Shown: positions 5,730 through 8,125 of the stretch, in pieces
How positions within the stretch are numbered: position 1 is the first letter of the stretch
Layout: every line of letters begins with the position of its first letter
NCBI GenBank assembly: GCA_030840415.1
Contig: JAVEEO010000398.1
Coordinates: 1-8,125 of the forward strand
Origin: Pseudonocardiales bacterium
GTDB taxonomy: Bacteria; Actinomycetota; Actinomycetes; Mycobacteriales; Jatrophihabitantaceae
DNA: 8,125 bases
Reading direction: 5' to 3'
Made by a program: the position numbers and the translations under genes
The notes under the pieces: generated by a model
Told to the model about the DNA's origin: nothing
The model's input: only the letters and a program-made list of their open reading frames with translations
Databases searched by the model: none

Positions 5730-6291
5730 GGCTCGCAGCCGGCAGCCGAAAGCAGCTTGCTCGCACAGGCATGGGTGCGCCGGATCAGCGCACCGCCAGG
5801 TCGTCGAGCTGCACCGATTTCGCGCGGTGTTGCTGCTGCCCCCGGTTGAGCGAGACGAACACCTGGCCGGCCGCGGTGACCGAGGTGTCGGTAACGGACC
5901 GCTCACAGGCAGGGGTCACAGCATCACGAACCACCACTGATTAGCGCCACTCGGGTGTCAAGACCGAATTCACCATGACGAGCTCGCTGAGGCGACGTGC
6001 TCTTGACCGGGGTAGCAATCGAGGATAGATCCGGCCGGCAATCGTGGTCCGCACTGTTATCAACCCCTCGGCCATGGCTATCACGCGCGCGTTATGTGGG
6101 ATTGACGGCGGCTAGGTAATGATGGGATTGCCGTGCAGTGCGAAACTCGACTGCTGCCTTCGTGTAACAGTGGCCGGCCGCGCCTGGACTGATTCTTCCG
6201 GTCAGAGGAGGGCTAACCAAAGCGTAGCTCTTTGATAGCCGCATCGACGCAACGCTACGTGTTCGAGCGGTTGCTCCATGAAGGATCCACT
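5730..6291. other. Gene-poor spacer between the reductase and membrane-protein genes
   Basis: No intact gene is supported here. The left part (5785-5940) contains a short minus-strand coding-like remnant, described separately. From about 5895 the sequence loses the strong G/C third-position bias of its surroundings and becomes AT-richer. A 7-bp inverted repeat, GTCAAGA near 5958 with TCTTGAC at 6001-6007, and a GCGTAGC/GCTACGT pair (6222-6228 with 6254-6260, one G-U) are the only structures seen; both are weak. GAGGAGGG at 6205-6212 looks like a ribosome binding site but has no start codon at a suitable distance. Confidence 0.5.
5785..5940 (-). pseudogene. Probable decayed 3' end of a minus-strand gene
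   Basis: Reading leftward, a frame of 51 codons ends at a TGA (5785-5787) and closes upstream at a TAA (5941-5943). The last 35 codons have G or C at 33 third positions, like real genes of this genome. The 16 codons before them have only 8, so coding character stops near base 5893. The peptide end (VTAAGQVFVSLNRG, then KSVQLDDLAVR) resembles the final beta-strands of carbohydrate-binding or jelly-roll modules of secreted proteins, but it is too short to assign. I read it as the remnant of a gene cut by a deletion or rearrangement. A small unrelated ORF is possible. Confidence 0.3.
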
Positions 6292-7302
6292 ATGGGTACG
6301 AACAGGCGAAGAGTCGCCGGCCAGCTCCCATTGAGGCTGGCACGCCGCCCGGGTCGTCCGCCGGATATGACGCCACCTCCGAAAGGGCCATCCCGCAGGG
6401 AGCGCATGCTCAAGTTTCCCAGATGGGTTCTGACGCTGCTCGTGGGCGCAACCATCACCGCATTGATCGGCCTTGTCAGTAGTCCTGCGTACTTCCCGGG
6501 ACTACGAGATCGGTTATTCGGTACACCGAAGTTGGCGGTAACGGTCCAGCAGCGCCCTGCAGCCACTGCGACCCACATACCAACTCCTGCCGATCATGGT
6601 AGAAGGTCTTCGCCGTCTGCGCCCTCCTCCTCCACGGTATTCACGTGCAACGCCGCTGCCGTGAGACCGGCGTCCGCATTGCCGCCTCCGAACCCGCAGA
6701 TGACCCGGAAGGTGGAGACGCTGGCGGCGTGGTATGCGTTGCCGTCCAGAATCAACCAGAGCGACTTGGCCGGACTTTCCGCCGTGCCGCATACTCCCGC
6801 CGACATCTACAGATGGGTATATGACCACGGCGGCGCGGAGGTAATCCGTACCGAACGGCGGATCGTCTTTCAAGGGCCGGATGAGCCCGTCGTCATCACG
6901 GGAATACGGGCCATCATCCTGGAGCGCAAGCCCTCTCTGTGCGGAGGCTTCCTCGGCACCGGTCTCGGTGGAACAACGGTCCCGCTCAAAGCCTCGCTCG
7001 ATCTCGACAGTCCCGCACCTAGCGCTCCGGAGTTCGGCGACAAAGTGATCAACCTTGCACCGGGTGAGCAGGCAACACTAGATCTGACTGCGACCGCCCT
7101 CCGCTCCACCGTCACCTGGGACCTGGGTGTCGCATACACAATCGGAGGCCAGGCCCAGGAAATGATCTTGCATGCAGACACGTTGCACTTCCGCACCACG
7201 GGCCAGGCGGGATCGACAAGCGCGGACCTGCTGCCGGAACCCAGCAGATATTACGAGTCGGTGGCGTGGGATGAGTTGTCAGGTTACGTGTTGCAGCCAT
7301 AG
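6292..7302 (+). CDS. Single-pass membrane protein with extracellular domain, unknown function
   Basis: I do not recognise the family. The 336-residue product has a basic, Pro-rich cytoplasmic N-terminus (1-43, many Arg), one membrane helix (about 45-62, WVLTLLVGATITALIGLV) and a Ser/Thr/Pro-rich linker (about 84-116). A predicted outer part follows: a helical segment (about 136-180, with LAAWYALP and PADIYRWVYDHGG) and a beta-rich domain (about 184-303) with Cys217. Arg-rich inside and helix followed by a long outer domain indicate an N-in, C-out topology. ATG 6292 is preceded by AAGGA (6281-6285) with 6 bases of spacing, which is preferred over the in-frame TTG at 6232, where no ribosome binding site is well placed. 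Its G+C content and third-position bias are visibly weaker than in the pilus genes, which suggests more recent acquisition. No partner gene is adjacent in the same direction. Confidence 0.78.
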   Translation: MGTNRRRVAGQLPLRLARRPGRPPDMTPPPKGPSRRERMLKFPRWVLTLLVGATITALIGLVSSPAYFPGLRDRLFGTPKLAVTVQQRPAATATHIPTPADHGRRSSPSAPSSSTVFTCNAAAVRPASALPPPNPQMTRKVETLAAWYALPSRINQSDLAGLSAVPHTPADIYRWVYDHGGAEVIRTERRIVFQGPDEPVVITGIRAIILERKPSLCGGFLGTGLGGTTVPLKASLDLDSPAPSAPEFGDKVINLAPGEQATLDLTATALRSTVTWDLGVAYTIGGQAQEMILHADTLHFRTTGQAGSTSADLLPEPSRYYESVAWDELSGYVLQP

Positions 7303-7462
7303 GCGACCTGCTGCTCCACGGTGCGGTTGGTCTGACCGGGTGCCTGTGCGTCCGCACCCAGGCTCGGGGCATGCTCGGCCGGTGACGGCGGCTTCCTTGC
7401 CACTGCGCACTGGCCAGAGCAACAGCACTCAGATGCAGCGGGCCGCTAGGTCAGCTGGCGGC

Positions 7463-7756
7463 TCAGTACTCGGTCGAGCCCTCCGCCGACTCGACCCATT
7501 CCTGGCCGCACAGGATCGACACCTCGCCACCGGTGTCCGGATCCTCGGTGTAGACCACGGTCGTGCAGCGCCGGATGAACAGCTGTTCGGCGGGCCACTC
7601 GGTCAGCTGGCCGTTGAGTTCGAGCTTGCGCGCGTCGCGCCGGACCCGGAAGGTGGCGGTGGGGTGGCCGCCGATCCGCATCTCCGGACCCGGTTGCCAG
7701 TGCCCGGCGGGGCAGTAGCGGACCGTCCCGTAGGCCGGCAGGTCAGAGCTGTGCAT
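7463..7756 (-). CDS. Small protein of unknown function behind a LexA-type operator
   Basis: I do not recognise this 97-residue protein. It has no signal peptide or membrane helix, so it is probably cytoplasmic. It contains YCPAGH (Cys15, His19), a mixed-charge middle (RVRRDARKLELNGQ), and two further cysteines in RRCTTVVY and ILCGQEW (Cys64, Cys83). The Cys/His spacing could bind a metal, but this is speculation. The start is well supported: GGAGG lies 6 bases upstream of the ATG, and third positions are strongly G/C throughout. A perfect palindrome matching the LexA box is centred about 40 bp upstream of the start, with a -10-like TATTAT (minus strand, 7809-7804) at its edge. This suggests induction by DNA damage. 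The gene stands alone and diverges from the transporter gene. Confidence 0.7.
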   Translation of the reverse strand: MHSSDLPAYGTVRYCPAGHWQPGPEMRIGGHPTATFRVRRDARKLELNGQLTEWPAEQLFIRRCTTVVYTEDPDTGGEVSILCGQEWVESAEGSTEY

Positions 7757-7761
7757 CGGTC

Positions 7762-7769
7762 ACCTCCGC
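7762..7769 (-). promoter_or_regulatory. Ribosome binding site of the 97-residue protein
   Basis: On the minus strand GCGGAGGT precedes the ATG at 7756, with the GGAGG core 6 bases from the start codon. It is a near-perfect match to the anti-Shine-Dalgarno sequence and fixes the start. Confidence 0.75.
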
Positions 7770-7788
7770 GGTGACTACAACCCTGCAG

Positions 7789-7804
7789 TCGAACATATGT
7801 TCGA
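7789..7804. promoter_or_regulatory. LexA (SOS) box, perfect 16-bp palindrome
   Basis: TCGAACATATGTTCGA is its own reverse complement. It matches the actinobacterial LexA operator TCGAAC-N4-GTTCGA exactly and contains the Bacillus-type core CGAAC-N4-GTTCG. It lies in the divergent spacer between the 97-residue protein (start 32 bp away) and the transporter (starts at 7838 or 7898). Potential -10 hexamers touch it on both strands: TATTAT on the minus strand (7809-7804) and GATAAT on the plus strand (7803-7808). A repressor bound here would block promoters on either side. The match is seen directly; LexA binding is inferred. Confidence 0.85.
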
Positions 7805-7897
7805 TAATAGCTGGTGGCTGCGGAGCAGGCCAGCGGAATGCGCAATCCGGGGCTGCTCGCGGTCAGGACGCCGCCCGGGAGCACGCAGAATGGAGAT

Positions 7898-8125
7898 ATG
7901 ACCGGATCCGGCGAGCAGGCACCCACTCGGCGATCGCTCGGAGCGGAGGCGGTCGAGCCCCGCGGCGCGGCGACGGCGGAATTCACCGACACCTCGGCCG
8001 AGGGAGGCAGCGAGAGCACCCTGACGGTGCTGCTCGCGCTGGCGGCCAACCTCGGGATCGGCCTGCTGAAGCTGGTGGCCGGCCTGCTGACCGGCTCGGG
8101 CGCGCTGCTGTCCGAGGCCGCCCAC
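7898..8125 (+). CDS. Cation diffusion facilitator (CDF) family transporter, 3'-truncated
   Basis: Only the first 76 residues are in the window. After a hydrophilic N-terminus the sequence reads ESTLTVLLALAANLGIGLLK and then LVAGLLTGSGALLSEAAH, the first membrane segment of CDF transporters. These antiport divalent metals such as Zn, Co, Fe or Mn out of the cytoplasm in exchange for protons. The end of the segment normally leads into the S-x-x-D metal-binding motif, which is cut off here. The metal cannot be predicted. ATG 7898 has GGAG only 2 bases upstream. An in-frame ATG at 7838 would add 20 residues and is also possible. The LexA-type palindrome lies 33 bp upstream of 7838. Confidence 0.85.
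   Translation, partial: MTGSGEQAPTRRSLGAEAVEPRGAATAEFTDTSAEGGSESTLTVLLALAANLGIGLLKLVAGLLTGSGALLSEAAH

Noticed and set aside
5013..5906. Upstream in-frame extension of the DUF2278 gene, giving a protein of about 548 residues
   Set aside because: It lies antisense to the well-supported reductase gene and has low-complexity content. The family begins at the ATG at 5012, which has its own ribosome binding site.
6003..6030. TTGACC followed by ATAGAT as a promoter
   Set aside because: It points toward a start over 260 bases away, the -10 match is poor, and other similar pairs (such as TTGACG at 6102) are equally weak.
6205..6212. GAGGAGGG as a ribosome binding site for an earlier start of the membrane protein
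   Set aside because: The nearest in-frame start, TTG 6232, is about 20 bases away; ATG 6292 has better spacing from AAGGA.
7338..7359. GGGTGC/GCACCC hairpin downstream of the membrane-protein gene as a terminator
   Set aside because: The stem is only six pairs, the loop is ten bases and no T-run follows. In sequence this GC-rich such hairpins arise often by chance.
7993..8004. CCTCGGCCGAGG palindrome
   Set aside because: It is inside the transporter coding sequence and made only of common GC-rich codons; no regulatory context.

Overview
The window comes from a very GC-rich bacterium. Third codon positions are almost all G or C, GTG starts are common, and the gene families and gene order are those of high-GC Actinomycetota. 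I cannot name a genus from this sequence.

Bases 1-4229 hold most of one plus-strand operon for a Tad/Flp-type (type IVc) pilus or secretion machine. In order it encodes the 3' part of the CpaF/TadA ATPase, TadB, TadC, a 74-residue Flp-like pilin, two TadE-like pseudopilins and a TadG-like protein. Most junctions overlap or nearly touch, so translation is probably coupled. The exception is a 48-bp gap before the pilin, which holds a stem-loop and a good ribosome binding site. Two junctions carry small tandem repeats built on the stop/start overlap ATGA. At tadB/tadC three 17-bp copies create two chained six-codon mini-ORFs. At tadE2/tadG an 18-bp unit gives three in-frame starts. These are the most unusual structures in the window. 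The operon's beginning (TadZ/CpaE-like genes and the start of cpaF) lies upstream, and no prepilin peptidase gene is seen here.

Bases 4260-5729 hold two divergent genes. One is a minus-strand DUF2278 (YukJ-like) gene, convergent with the pilus operon. The other is a plus-strand dihydrofolate reductase/RibD C-terminal-domain protein that probably starts on a leaderless mRNA. Bases 5730-6291 have no intact gene, but include what looks like the decayed 3' end of a minus-strand gene. An unrecognised single-pass membrane protein follows (6292-7302), with visibly lower GC than its neighbours.

At the right end, a 97-residue protein of unknown function (minus strand) diverges from a cation diffusion facilitator transporter cut by the window edge (plus strand). 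Between them is a perfect 16-bp palindrome, TCGAACATATGTTCGA. It matches the actinobacterial LexA operator, so one or both genes may belong to the DNA-damage (SOS) regulon.
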